The translations under genes were made by a program, and so were the position numbers. Shown in pieces: positions 1 through 12,100 of a DNA stretch of 29,715 bases. This stretch comes from Cyclostephanos tholiformis (lineage: Eukaryota; Bacillariophyta; Thalassiosirophyceae; Thalassiosirales; Thalassiosiraceae), in the NCBI GenBank assembly GCA_036939975.1, contig JALLPB010000050.1:1-29715 (forward strand), in the 5' to 3' direction. Each line of letters opens with the position of its first letter. Position 1 is the stretch's first letter. The notes under the pieces are model-generated. The model saw only the letters and a list, made by a program, of their open reading frames with translations. It was not told the origin of the DNA and made no database searches.

Positions 1-2540
1 TATAATATGGAAGTGGGATGCAGAGTGAGGTGGTTTACAGCCTCAACCATGACCTCACAGCATCATTCGTGCTCGACTGTACCCTCAAATTTTGAAGCAT
101 GGCCGATCGCAATGGCGTTGTATCGTGCGAGCTTTTCTGGTCCAATGGCAGTAGGACGAGGATGAATTTTTCAATAATTGATGACTTCAATTAACCACGT
201 GTCATTAGATCTTTTCTCATATCCATGACGAGGGTGGCAAAGACCACGGGCATGTACTGGTACAACAACATGATGATGAAAATGTTTGTGCATTTGAGGT
301 ACAGCATGTGGATGGCATTCCAAGCCTTGGTCATGTTCAAGACAATGATATCCTCCCTGTGGACGATTGAGTTACCACTCTCCATGCCACATGCGATTGC
401 CGTCAGTCACCCCCCCTTCTCCTCATCCGTGCATGGTCATCAACGAGGAGGTCGCGCATGCAAAGTTGATTTTTGCAAAAGCACTAGGCGCATCATCGTT
501 GTCTTCATCATCATTGTCAGATAATGATGATGGTATAGTAGGATATGGCAATTTGGTGGGAAAATGACGGGAGGAGGTAAGGGATTACCTCCAATGTAGT
601 GCCATGTGTACCAGCACATTGTGGGAGAATGTACCCAAATTGACAAGGCTGTGGATATGATTATAGGATTCTTAAGCAAGCATGGGCAATGATGAGGATG
701 ATGGGTGGAGGTACGATGCACCGCAATTGCTATATCACTACATGAGGGACCACAAGATACTGATGATGGAATTGAGGAGGGCAAAGGGAGGAAAAGAAAA
801 AAATACAAAGTTATTATATAAACACCATTAAGGAGGTGTTGATCATCTGAACTAACAAATCCACCATCCAATATGTTGTCACTACTCCTTTTACTCCCTC
901 TCAACTGACCGGGAAAGAAATGGGCCTCGAAGGAAGTGGGCTTGGGGATTACCCCCCCTCCCCCATCAATGGCCCCTCCGATGCCTTCTAATTTGAAACT
1001 CACCACCATGTTCTTTGGTTACAACTGCCTTTCCAGCACGCATGTCACCATCCCCAATAGTCCCATGGAACACAGACCATCACCAGCCTCGTATCCCTCC
1101 ATGTGCAAGTGCAATATCAGCCTCGAGGATATCACCTTCACTCTATTGCAGATGTGCAATGGTGGTGCTCCCAGCATGGCCTCCTCCCAATTGTCATTGT
1201 TGTCACCTTCATCTCATCCCAACAATGTGGCGACAATGTTTGGGTCTGCAAATGGATTGGAATCATTACCCCTGCTATAAAAATTTACATTGTCCATGAA
1301 CCTCATATCCCAATTATCATCCCACAAATGACACTTGGCCAATTTGCCAAAGAGCTGTCCACAATATCTCAACATTAGTCAATAGATCGGATCCCGAATG
1401 AATATCGGTATCAACAGCACACGTAGGACAAGGTAATGCAATGTGCCGTGCATTTCCCACCCAATGCGAAGGCGGGCGTTGGAGTTGATCCATGTCCGGC
1501 ACAATTTGGCCAGGACTATCAATTGTATTCCTCCCCCCCCCGCCCTGATGATGCCCCCCCCCACCCAGCAAGGCCTTGCACTGACCGGGGGGTAGACGTG
1601 CAAGCAATATCCATCCCACCCCCTTGACTGCAATGTCATGACACGAAGGTTACCCTGCGGATTGGCTGATGCCCTATTGTTATCAAGAAAAGCTGGACGC
1701 AAGCATTGCATAGGTTGCAACTACCATTGAAGAGCACAATCAAATGGTAGTTGGAGGGGGAGAAGACCAATGGGATCAAGAATAGGAGGTCATTGGATGC
1801 TGTTGCCAATGAAGATATTGACGATTGACAATAGAGTGGCAGCACTCGGGAGGCAATCAACCAAAGGCCACCAGGCATGGCCGATGCCAAGGTCATGGGG
1901 GGAGGAGTATTTTCATTGTCATGATGACATAAATGACAAAAACAACAAGAGGGTGAGGGCTGGGGGGGGGGAATATGCGGATGATGAGAGAACAAACACA
2001 ATGCCCACTCAGAACTGGGGGAGGTATGGACAATGATGTTGGCATCGGATCAGGGCCTCATGGTCATGTTAGAGGGTGGGATGATTTTTCCGTGGAAAAA
2101 ATTTGGAAAATTCACGGCGGGAACATAATTTGAAATACAAAAATGGCGGGAATGCACCTTCCAATTGGAATTGGAAAAAATCTAAAAAAGGGGCCAAAAA
2201 AAGGTCCGGAAACCAGAATTCCACGGAATTCCGGTGGAATTCCGTCTGATTTACCAACCAAGTCTTACAGTAACCAAACATGACTTTATGTATATACAAT
2301 TCTGAGGTGCTATTAATAATAGTCTCAACCATGACAATAGGCATCACTTCCACTCAGCCAGAGATCCAACCTTGTTTCCAAAATTTGGGCCCACAATCAC
2401 CAGTGTATCAGTGCAAGGCTGTATCTAGAACCTTATCCACAGCATCTTAACCTGCTCAAACACTTCATTTATATGTTAATCACCAAATGCGCACAATTAC
2501 AAAAAGCATATGAGGATTGACTATATGCAATTTTTTTGCC
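1..2540. other. Gene-poor region with decayed coding remnants
   Basis: No intact gene is visible. On the minus strand several stretches read like degraded protein code: about 191-385 (a 64-residue frame beginning MESGNSIVHRE and ending in MTRG), about 1040-1380 (broken by one stop but coherent, with phrases such as WDDNWDMRFMDNV and HICNRVKVISSRL), and 1380-1720. They lack a recognised domain and are interrupted by stops and homopolymer C/G runs, so I read them as old transposable-element proteins rather than working genes. About 2085-2250 is rich in GGAATTCC-type palindromes. About 2300-2465 is a copy of the dispersed repeat that also occurs at 4316-4420, 5260-5400 and 5430-5580. Confidence 0.45.
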
Positions 2541-2544
2541 CCTA

Positions 2545-2860
2545 TCCGAATGCATTCGGAGAACCCAAATGCATTTGGTCATCCCCATATGGATAATTTT
2601 GCATATGGGGATCATTTTGCTGATTTCCTATATGTGCAATATTTCCAAATGCATTTGGGTTAGTGACTGAACCTGCTCCCAGATGCATTTGGTGATCCAT
2701 GAATAAATCCGGGGATTGAGTGAATCCCCAAAAGCATTTGGGGACTGTGCAAATCCCCGAACGCATTCAGTGGCATGTTTAAACATGATTACAAAATGCA
2801 TTTGGGGATCCCCAAATGCATTTGGTAATCTTCAAATACATTTGGCTGTTCTCCATATGC
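2545..2860. repeat. Cluster of ATGCAT-centred palindromes
   Basis: About a dozen copies of a short palindromic motif built on AAATGCATTTGG or a close variant (GAATGCATTC, AAAAGCATTTGG, AACGCATTC) are spaced at irregular 15-50 bp intervals, often flanked by GGGGATC or GATCCCC. Two copies at about 2796-2827 are nearly back to back and give a longer perfect palindrome with GGGGATCCCC in the middle. The spacing is too irregular for a satellite and there are no identical spacers, so this is not a CRISPR array. Confidence 0.75.
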
Positions 2861-2940
2861 AAAATAGTACATTGATTGGAGACATTTGACATGAATTCTT
2901 ACAATTAACTCCTATTTCATAATCCCATACACAAATCCCA

Positions 2941-4300
2941 TCACTCAGTTTTGTTCTTGCAGCATTTACTATTCCTGTGGCATCAAAAACTACAGAGTCT
3001 ACCAGCTCTTTTGCATGCACAGATATTGTTCAAGCAATCCCCCCTGCAGTTGCATTTGACCATACCCTGTCCTCTAACCAATGATGCATAACATGCTGCT
3101 TCTTGTTCTGTCACCTTGGGATGCCCCTGCCAATTGGTGGAAGCATCTTCAAGGTCCATGAGCTTTCTGCTATTTGATCTGGGGGAAACTGGCCAAAGTG
3201 AATGATGCACATAGGCACAATGGAGGAGTCTTTCCTTGATGGCAACTTGGCATGTTGACTTGTCCTCTGAGATTGAAACAACCACACCTGTAATATTAGG
3301 TGCATCAACCTTGGTACGATCAATATCATCAAGAGGGACCAGCACCACATCCCCAACTTTGAAAACACAAGATTCTGATTTACTCTCAATTTGTTTCTTT
3401 ACTGATTCAACTTTCTTTGCAACATTGGAAGCTGCATGTTTCCGAAGAGAAGCACACCTTGGTGAAAATTCATGACATTCAATATCCTCTTTTTGATTTG
3501 AAGACAGGACAAATACGATGCAATATAGTCATTGCTTGGATACTTGTAATAGATGTTCCAATTACCATGTAAACCATCATCTCCTTCCCATTCTAGGTCC
3601 TCCTCAACTTAGTCACTCAAGTTTGTATCAAGCACCTCAAACAAACTTGACTGGACCTTACTGAGAATACAAGGTTTGAAATTGTTCAGATCAAGGATGT
3701 CCTTGTTGTTAATGCAGAGTGGGATGGGGAAGAATTATCCAATCTTGGCGTTTCTCATCTCCATGACCAGTGCTTAGAGTGACAGTGATTGAGTTTCATC
3801 ATGGATCATTCCTGCCCGCATCTGAGAGTAAACGTCCTGCAGTTCTGCTTCCATAGAAAGATTTCCAAGGACCAATGGCTCCACTGGAAGATTCAATATT
3901 CTGACATGAGTATGCTGACCATATGTCAGGTGGTAGGGACTAGCCTTTTATGTCTGGTGGACTTGCGTGTTGTACCTCCACTGAACCATCTTGCAGCTAA
4001 TAGCCCAGTTTGTGGTGTTGTTCTCCACAAGGGAAGATGGTTTCATAGATTGGGCATTGGCAACAGTGCCTCCTTGAGGCCCCCAAACAAGGATGCTGCT
4101 GCCTCCCACCATAACTGCATCATACTTCCTCTCCCACTTGTATGCTTGCTTATTTCCTTCCATGTATCTCTCTCTTCAATCAGCATCATCAAGCAGGTCA
4201 AGGCAGAACTGGAGTATTTTTTGATGCTTGTTCTTGGTGAAGAGGATGCAAGTATAATTCTTCTGGATGTACCATTCCTTGAAAAGAGCATAATATACAT
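2941..4300 (-). pseudogene. Relic of a KRBA2/Ginger-like integrase transposon ORF
   Basis: Read on the minus strand, this span gives nearly continuous coding sequence in pieces. From the 5' side: about 4163-3948 has the phrase MVQWRYNTQ, which resembles the region near the end of KRBA2-like DDE integrases; about 3860-3780 has an acidic helix starting near LSMEAELQDVYSQM; about 3690-3550 is acidic; about 3475-2983 has a basic helix and then a small beta domain starting KVGDVVLVPLDDIDRTK, matching the post-integrase domain of this family; it ends in a Cys cluster, CNCRGDCLNNICACKRAG. An in-frame TGA near 2983 precedes a further Cys-His stretch that runs to a TGA at 2941, so the original end is probably 2941. 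Several stops and frame changes show it is dead. Family assignment is from remembered motif patterns; the catalytic DDE triad was not located. Confidence 0.6.
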
Positions 4301-4315
4301 TCATATGGCATTGCT

Positions 4316-6780
4316 TCTCTGCTCTAAAATCTGGGCCTTCTTCATCAGTGGATCAGTGTAGTAAGGCTGCGCCCAAGACCTTGTCTACAGCATCTTAACA
4401 GCTTAACTTGTTGTAATGGCTGTCACCACAGCTCACTTTCTAAAATAGCTTCAAAAATTTTGTAGTTCCTTGTTGCTGATTTTTTTTCTGTTCAAAGACT
4501 TTCATAGTGCATTCTTGAACGTGCAAGAACCTCAGCTAGTGTTATTTTCCTATTTTTACAAAGCTCTGTGCATAGATGATGTACAAAGAGTGTTTTGCCA
4601 TGCCTTTTTGGTGCTAGTAGGTAAAAATTCATCAACTTGTGCATCTTGGCATATGATAGATTTTGGTGCCAAAGTTTTTTACTTAGAATTTATTGTACTA
4701 TTATGTTACAATTGTGTACATACCTACCAACAAGTACAGTTTTTCTTCCCACCAAAACATAGTTACCAGGTAACACCGCCGCCTACTTTCCACAGATGCT
4801 TCATGGTACCATAGTTTCTCAGCAAATTTGTCTCCATTCACAGAGTTTGATAGCACGTTGAATGCACAAGAACCTTCTGTCATGGCAATTGGGCTCATAA
4901 CCTGTCATGGCCCCATTGTACACATCGTAGCAATAGGGAGACTGATAAGAGGATTGTGTCAACAGTACATTATCTGTCAATATATGCTGACACCCTCAGC
5001 TTTTGTTCACTATTTTCCTTTGTTTACAAAGCACTTCACTTCAATGATGTAAGAGGAGTCCTTTGCTGCAACCTATTTGGGCTAGTAAAAAAATATCTAA
5101 TTATGAAATGTGTTGTGTACCTACCAAAAAGTACGAGTTTTTCTTCCCACCAGAGATAGCTGTTATGCATGTCAAGCCATTAAAAAGGTGCTAAAACACT
5201 TAATATACATACAATGTGCAAGTGGGATGCAGCCTGTTGTGCCAAAGAGCCTAAAAAATGACATGATGGCATATTTTCCACTATTAGCCAGACCCAGTCA
5301 ATCTTCCAAAATCTGGGCCTCTCTTAACTAGTACATCAGTAAAAGGTTGCACCCAGGACCTTATCCACAGCATCTCAATAGGTGCTCAAATATGTCAAAT
5401 ATACATACATACAACAATGTGAAAGTTGGATGAGTCTGAGGTGCTATTAATAGTCCCAACCATGACAATAGGCATCATTTCCACTTAGCCATTGGACCCA
5501 ATCTTTCTAAAATCTGGGCCCACAATCACCAGTGTATCAGTAAAAGGCTACACCTAGGACCTTGTCCACAGCGCCTTAAGGTCTTCTGAAAGACAAATCA
5601 GGGATCTGACAGTTTAAATTTTATCTGTAGATCAGATTTACTTTGATTATATCTGATTCATTTGGCTTTTCTCAAATTTGCTTCCATCTTTCTCAACTTA
5701 TAAATTCCTTTCACTGCAATACAATGAATTGCATTTTAAACAAAAGGTATCATATCGTACATTAAAAAATTATTATTTTGTTTCTTGGCTATAAATTTAT
5801 CTCATAACAATTTTTAAGTACAAGAAGGGATTCATTGTATCGAACAGAAAAATCACTCGTAAACAATAAAATATTTTTCCCAGAGATATATTTAAGCAAA
5901 AATCCTATATTTTCTTGTATTCTAATACCAAACCCTCCATATTTAGCTTTCATTTTAAGCCAAAATTGACCAATGGCAAACTAAAACCAAGCTTTGCACT
6001 TTGCACCACAAACACACAACAAACAACACAACACAACACAAAACAAAAAAAACCACCTTCCAGTGGCTTCAATTAAAGAGTAAAAGTAAGTTCGCCATAT
6101 GTTGTGCAATCAACCTTGACCATCACAACACGTCAATGTATTTTTTTGTATAACTAACTATTTCTTTATTTTATTTACTATTTTCTACAGGCAATGGCAT
6201 GGCACACTTGCTGGTTAAAGGTATTTTTTTTAAGGTAATTCTTGTGATTTTTCTGTGCTGCTGCACCAGTAAAACAACGTGCACTAATCTTAGCTACATG
6301 GTGATGTTTTAGTTGCTGATGCCACCCTTGTATTCATCGAGTTGTGGGATGGTTTTGGTGGGGGGAGGGTTGTCATGGTCCCCATGTTTTGGGGAAGGTA
6401 GGTATCGTAGTTGCACATTGGTAAGTGTATCATAGTAGTAAGTGGTTCAGACAGTAAAAATAAATACCTCTAAACACAAACTGTTAAGTGTAGAGAAGTC
6501 ACACCATGATCTTAAGTAGTTTGAAAGGGTGCAAAGCATAATTGTTTCTTTAAACATGGAACTACATAGGAATCCCTACCATCTCGCCATCTTTTCTATC
6601 CTACATATGCAGGAATAGGTACAGAAACAATCCAGAGAGTACATCATTTCAAATATTTAATTTTTGTTTAGATAAACACTTTAAAATGTATAGTGTTAAA
6701 GTGATGTGCATACTGCGGTTCTAAACTGCCTCAACAATGACATGATGGCATCATTTCCACATAGCCTGACTCCAACTTGG
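4316..6780. repeat. Diverged copies of a dispersed repeat
   Basis: A noncoding sequence recurs at about 4316-4420, 5215-5400 and 5430-5580, with further partial matches at 2300-2465, 6720-6780 and 1-100. Shared landmarks are TGACATGATGGCAT, AAATCTGGGCC, CACCAGTGTATCAGT, and GACCTTGTCCACAGC or close variants. Copies at 2300 and 5430 share CTGAGGTGCTATTAATA and the following CCATGACAATAGGCATCA. This looks like a transposon terminal or noncoding section that has multiplied and decayed. Confidence 0.6.
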
Positions 6781-8026
6781 AAGACAACACTGGGGCGAGT
6801 ACATTGATGTGGTGTGGTGCAAGGGGTTGAATTTTATTTGAGTCAAAGAGCAAGCACGTGTTTTTATGATTGAATGCGTGAGAGATGGAGATCTGAGGAT
6901 TAAGTAAAACCAAATGAAATAGATGAAATGGAATCCAAACATATGTTGGGGCAATAAAGCTTGGCAAGAGGATGTATAGCACAAGTTAATAAATAAGGAA
7001 GGGGTAGTTTTTCAAAGGGAATACTTCTACTAGAACTGTTGCATAGGATGTTTGTGAATATGTGTGCAATTTTGTGGGAGGATGTGGGTCATAATAATAT
7101 AAAAGAAGGGCCACAATCATCAAAATAGATAAAATTAGCAAGTAATAAATTGTCAACATAGATAAATTTAGTTAGTAAATCATTACCAGCAAAGTTTTTT
7201 TGCTTACAGGCACAATATTGATGGGTAATTTTAATTTTTATCAAAAATTCCTTAATGACTATTACTAAACATGCTCCTATGGTACTTATCTACTTATTCC
7301 AAGCTTTAAAATTTAATTTTGGAGTTTTTTTTTTTAATCAATAGAGCCCCTACTTGTGGGATACTTGTGACTACCTAGGAATCATGTTATGACAATACTA
7401 GTAGTTAAACCTTCAGAAAGTTAATCATTGGTGGCCAAGCTTTGATAAATGATCCTCCCCCCACCAAGTCAAATGATTTTGAGCGATAAAGGGTTGTAAG
7501 AAAAGTATGATGAGATCATACTCAGTATGGTGCTTTAAGAATTGGAGGATTGCGTTAAACAATCAACACTAAATGGGTGGATGAAATGATTGTGATCTTT
7601 GAAGGCATGCATGATTTTTAAATGCTGTCAGCTGAAGGCGAAAAAAACTTCACCAGCCAGTTTGCAGTTTAGTAGCAACCTGATCATTGATCCCTACGCC
7701 GAGAGCTGGGCTGAGGAAGGTTGTAATCATTACTTAGGTGTACATCTATGTGGATGGTGATGCTATGAACTCTGTTTGATTGGAATTTTGGTTTTAACGC
7801 ACGAGAAGTTGGTGATTTCCATGCACATTGTTTTACTCCAACCTCTAGGGTTACATCTGTATCCGCCCCCCAACCCCAATCTTTTTGCCAAAAGCGGAAA
7901 AGTAAACTTGCAAATACGGATGAACATCGGCGTATCCATCCTTAATTTCGTTTTTTAATAAGTACAACCAGAATCCAAGAATCCAAGCGATTTTGCATCC
8001 GCACGCGGCTAAACGAAGCATCTAAC
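5581..8026. other. AT-rich intergenic DNA without a recognisable gene
   Basis: This stretch is clearly richer in A+T than the gene block to the right, with stops in all frames and only very short open frames. It contains an ACAACAC-type microsatellite around 6010-6050 and A/T homopolymers. No tRNA, rRNA or conserved domain was seen. The last 300 bp or so lie downstream of the bL28m gene and may include its 3' UTR. Confidence 0.5.
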
Positions 8027-8916
8027 CTAAGATTCTTCCATTACGGACAAGGCCTCTGACGGCAACGACAACGTTACGGGTTGTTGTTGCCTGATCTTTT
8101 TCCCCACAAGCACGATCTTATCCCAATCATCCACAGACTCCCCGTTATCGAACGCTTTCTTTTTCAGTCCCTCCCTATGCGTCATCTTCTGAATAATTCG
8201 GTTGCGTATGCGCTGTCCCTCCCCCTCCCTATTGCCGTTCCGGGGGGTGCGCCGGTGGTTACGAAAAAATGAATGATCAAAATTAATAAACCATCGTAGG
8301 GTGGGCACGACAGCAACAATAAAAAATTTCGAATACCTTGTCCCGAATCCGACGCCCCAACGCCGAGTGAACGATCCAGTCGCTCCCGAAAACAACAAAA
8401 AGAACAGAGAACAAACTGAAAAAAAAACAGCCCACCCGACACTCACCCCTTGGTGGTAACGTGTTTGCTCCTAAGGAGGTACTCATCCAATCCGCCCATC
8501 TTGTCAATCGTGCGCAGAGCGCTCGTGGTCAGGTGGAACGGCACCATCTCGTCCAAAACCTCGGAGTATACGCGCTTGTATTGCATATTGGGATTCCACC
8601 GACGCCGTGTCTTCTTCATGGAGAAGGGTACGTTGTTCCCGAATCGTACGTCCCGACCATCGTACAGGCCGCGCGAGGAGCGATTCGAGCGATGTCGGAC
8701 GACGAGCGCGGTCGTCGGAGTCATCCCGATTGCGGAGGAGGGAGGGGTTGGCTTTCGTTGGGACTTGGGGGTGGACGTTGTTATTCTCGCTAGGGGGGAC
8801 CACGGGGGAGAGAAGGAGGACGAGGATGCGAAGGAGGAGAAGGCGGCTGCGGCGGATGCGGCAGAGTTTGGTACCGATCGGGCGAGGATCGAGGAGAAGG
8901 ATCTCGGCAACATCAT
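8027..8916 (-). CDS. Mitochondrial large-subunit ribosomal protein bL28m
   Basis: Predicted component of the mitochondrial (less likely plastid) large ribosomal subunit. Two exons on the minus strand: 8916-8447 and 8228-8027, with the intron 8446-8229 starting GTGAGT and ending AATAG; the splice preserves frame and gives about 223 residues. Residues about 1-65 are rich in Ser/Ala/Arg without acidic residues, as in a mitochondrial transit peptide. The bL28 core follows: SRGLYDGRDVRFGNNVPFS, then KKTRRRWNPNMQ, then HLTTSALRTIDKMGGLDEYL, which match the order of conserved blocks in the family, and exon 2 adds the RIRNRI helix. I chose the Met pair at 8916 because it begins the transit-like sequence; the frame stays open upstream to about 9192. 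It diverges from SMC4 across about 270 bp. Confidence 0.85.
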
Positions 8917-9185
8917 GGTTGAGTGTTGTGTTTGTGGTGGTGAGTCAAGTCTGTGTGTCACTGATGGGAGTCCTCGTTTTTTCTCATTTCCGACGGACCC
9001 CGGAAACGCCCGTTGGTCACGACATGCACGGGGTGGTGAGTACCTACTACCTACTACCATACCATATATTATCATACAATAACCAGGTATTTTACCATCA
9101 TTATTACCTAATCCGTCGTTTTCATCGCGCCAAATAAAATCACAAGCAGAGGAGGAGGAGGCACAAACAATATTATTCTCTGGAG
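8917..9185. promoter_or_regulatory. Shared divergent upstream region, bL28m / SMC4
   Basis: The start codons of the two oppositely oriented genes are 269 bp apart, so both promoters and 5' UTRs must fit here. It holds a short TACCTACTAC-type direct repeat near 9040-9057. I see no convincing TATA box. The bidirectional role is inferred from position only. Confidence 0.5.
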
Positions 9186-12100
9186 ATGACAAGCCACGAC
9201 GCCACAGTGAACGCGGCGGACGGAGCGGGGGGCGATGACGGCGGCTCCTTCCTCGCGGAGGAGACTATGGCACCCAATGCAACGGGTGACGAGGAGCCAA
9301 CCACGGAGGAGGAGGAGCGACCCCCCCCCCGTCTCATGATCACCAAAATGGTAAGAGGGCAGGCTGGACCTTTTTTTCGTCGTTTTCGACTAGAAGTTCT
9401 CCTATTATATTTGCCTCATCTCTCCCTCTGACGTTCTCCGTCGTCGCGCGTCTCGTCTTATTCTCCGCCTGATGCCTCCTGTCTCCGACACACACGCCTC
9501 CCTCCCTCCCCCTCCCCCCCCCCCCCAAATCAACAGGTTCTCGAGAACTTCAAATCCTACGGGGGGGTCAAGACCATCGGCCCATTCCACAAGTGTTTCT
9601 CGTCCGTGGTCGGTCCCAACGGTTCCGGCAAATCGAATGTCATAGACGCCATGCTCTTCGTCTTCGGCAAGCGCGCTAAGAAGCTTCGTCTCAACAAGGT
9701 TTCCGAGCTAATACACTCGAGCGACTCGTGCGCATCCTCGCCGCCACAATATGCCAAGGTTTCCGTTTACCTCCACGAGATTATCGACACTGGCGATGGG
9801 GATGACGACTACGACGTCGTTCCGGGCACGGGCGTGGTAGTATCGAGGGTCGCGAGGCAAGACAATTCGAGCCAATACCAGATCGACGGTCGCAATGCCA
9901 CCTTCGGGCAGGTCTCGGAGTACTTGGGAAGTCGCGGCATCGACCTTGACAATAATCGCTTCTTGATCCTGCAGGGGGAGGTCGAGATGATTAGCATGAT
10001 GCCACCGAAGGGAAAGGGCGACGGGAATGACGATGGGCTGCTGGAGTACCTAGAGGACATCATCGGGAGCAACAAGTATGTCGAGCGCGCCAACATCGCG
10101 GCAGCGCGCGTCGAGCAGCTCGGGGAGGTACGACAGGAGAAGTTGAATCGGGTCAAGGCCGCGGAGAGGGAGAAGGATATGCTGTCGGGGGCCAAGGTTG
10201 AGGCGGAGGCGTTGGTTGGGAAGGATCGTGAGATACGTCGCAAGCGCAACGTGCTGTACCAGCTGTACGCCATGCACGCGAGGAATGAGGGGGAGGCGGC
10301 GATCAACGAACGGACGGAGCTGGGTGGTAAGTTGGAGGAAAAACGCGCAATGCGCGCCGAGGCCGATTCACGTGTGGCCGAGATCGAAGATGGTATGTCC
10401 GGACAGAAGAGGGAGTACGATGAGGTTTACGCCGAGCTGTGCGAGACTAAGGAGGCGTACGCGAGCTACGAGAGGCAGGACATCCAGATGAAAGAGAACA
10501 TCAAGCACGAACGGGGAAATATAAAGAAATTGGAGGATAAGGTGGCGGTGGAGATCAAGAAGGTGGAGGACGCGCGTTCGGCAATCGACGAGGCCGAGGG
10601 GAGCATCCCTACGCTCGAGTTACGTATAGAGGAGTGCGCCGAGCGCAAGGCCGTCGAGGACGAGAGGCTCAAGGCGATCTTCGAGGAAACAAGGGTTGTT
10701 ACCGAGAAGCTGCGTCTCGAACTCGAGGAGAAGACTCAGGAGCTCGCGCCATTGCAGCAGGAACGCACTGTGTTCCAGAATTCGCTCGATACCGCCCAGA
10801 TGGAGGTCGACCTGCTCGAGGACGCTGTCACGCGTGCGTCGGAACAGCTTAAACGGGCCGAGGGGGAACTGAACTCCCTGGACAGCATGCAGGGCTCAAA
10901 GAGAACGGAGTTGGTCGAATGCGAGTCGGAATTGGCGTCGAGCAAAACTCGCGTGGAGCGGGCTGAGGGAGAGCTGGGAGAATTGGGACAGCGGGAGACT
11001 ACGTTGGCCAAGAGGAGCGCTGAGCTGTTGGTGAGTTCGAGTGAATGAATGAGGTGCCGATTCGATTTTCTTTCGTCATCGCATGCTGTCGATTCTCGTC
11101 TCTAATTTTCCATGACCCGTTTCCTTCCCACATTACCTTGGCAAAAAAGACTCAGCTAGAAGCCTCCAGATCGTCGATGCAATCCTCCACGGGCCATTCC
11201 CGCATCGTCTCCGCCATACTCAAGGCCTCGAAGAAGGGTGGCGAACTCGCGAACTGCGGCGTCATGGGACGCCTCGGTGACCTTGCCACGATCGACGAAA
11301 AGTACGACGTCGCCGTCTCGACCGCGTGTGGCATGCTCGATCACATAGTCGTACAGACCACTGCTGGGACCCAGAAGTGCCTCGAGCACCTGCGCAGGCA
11401 CAACCTCGGCAGGGCGAGTTTCGTGCCGCTCGACAAGATGAAGAAAGGTGCTCACGATCGATCCGTAGAGACACCGGAGGGCGCCCCTAGGCTATTCGAC
11501 CTCATCAATCCCGGACAAGTTTCCATCGCGCCCGCGCTTTTCCTCGCCGTCGGCGATACCCTTGTTGCACCTGATCTGGAGACAGCGACGAGGTGGGCAT
11601 ATGATTTCGGCAGGCGATGGAGGGTCGTGACGATTTGTGGGAAGCTCATTGAGACCTCGGGAACCATGTCGGGTGGTGGCAATACGGTGCTGAAGGGAAA
11701 GATGAAGCTGTCGGTAAGTTAGTGTATCGAGATAATGATCTTTGCGGTTCCATTCCTTTCTAGTCGTTTCCCTACTCAGCGTGTCGTAATACATTGTTGG
11801 ATTATCTTAAGAATGGCAAGAAAGTTTCCTCCGAAGTGGATCCAATTGCAGATTCCTCACCGGAAGATTTGAAACAGCTCGAACAGGAGGCGAAGGCGGC
11901 CCAAGAAGAGCTCAAGGCTTGCCGTGACCGACGCCGCGATTTGTCAGATGAGATTCGTTCCCTAAACAAGCTCATCAAGTCGCTTACAGTCAAATTACCC
12001 AAACTCCGCATGGAAATTGAGGGCTTTGATACCACCAGAGAGGTGTTAACAAAGCAACTGCCATCGTTGCGCGAACAGAGCACACTCTCCGCTGCGGACG

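Noticed and set aside
2545..2860. Possible CRISPR array in the ATGCAT palindrome cluster
   Set aside because: The repeats are short and diverged, spacers vary in length, no cas genes are near and the genome is eukaryotic.
3789..4361. Plus-strand 190-residue frame over the integrase relic
   Set aside because: The minus strand gives recognisable integrase-like phrases over the same span, while the plus frame has none.
8450..9082. Long plus-strand open frames opposite bL28m
   Set aside because: They are antisense to a well-supported conserved coding exon, have no recognisable domain, and arise from high GC content.
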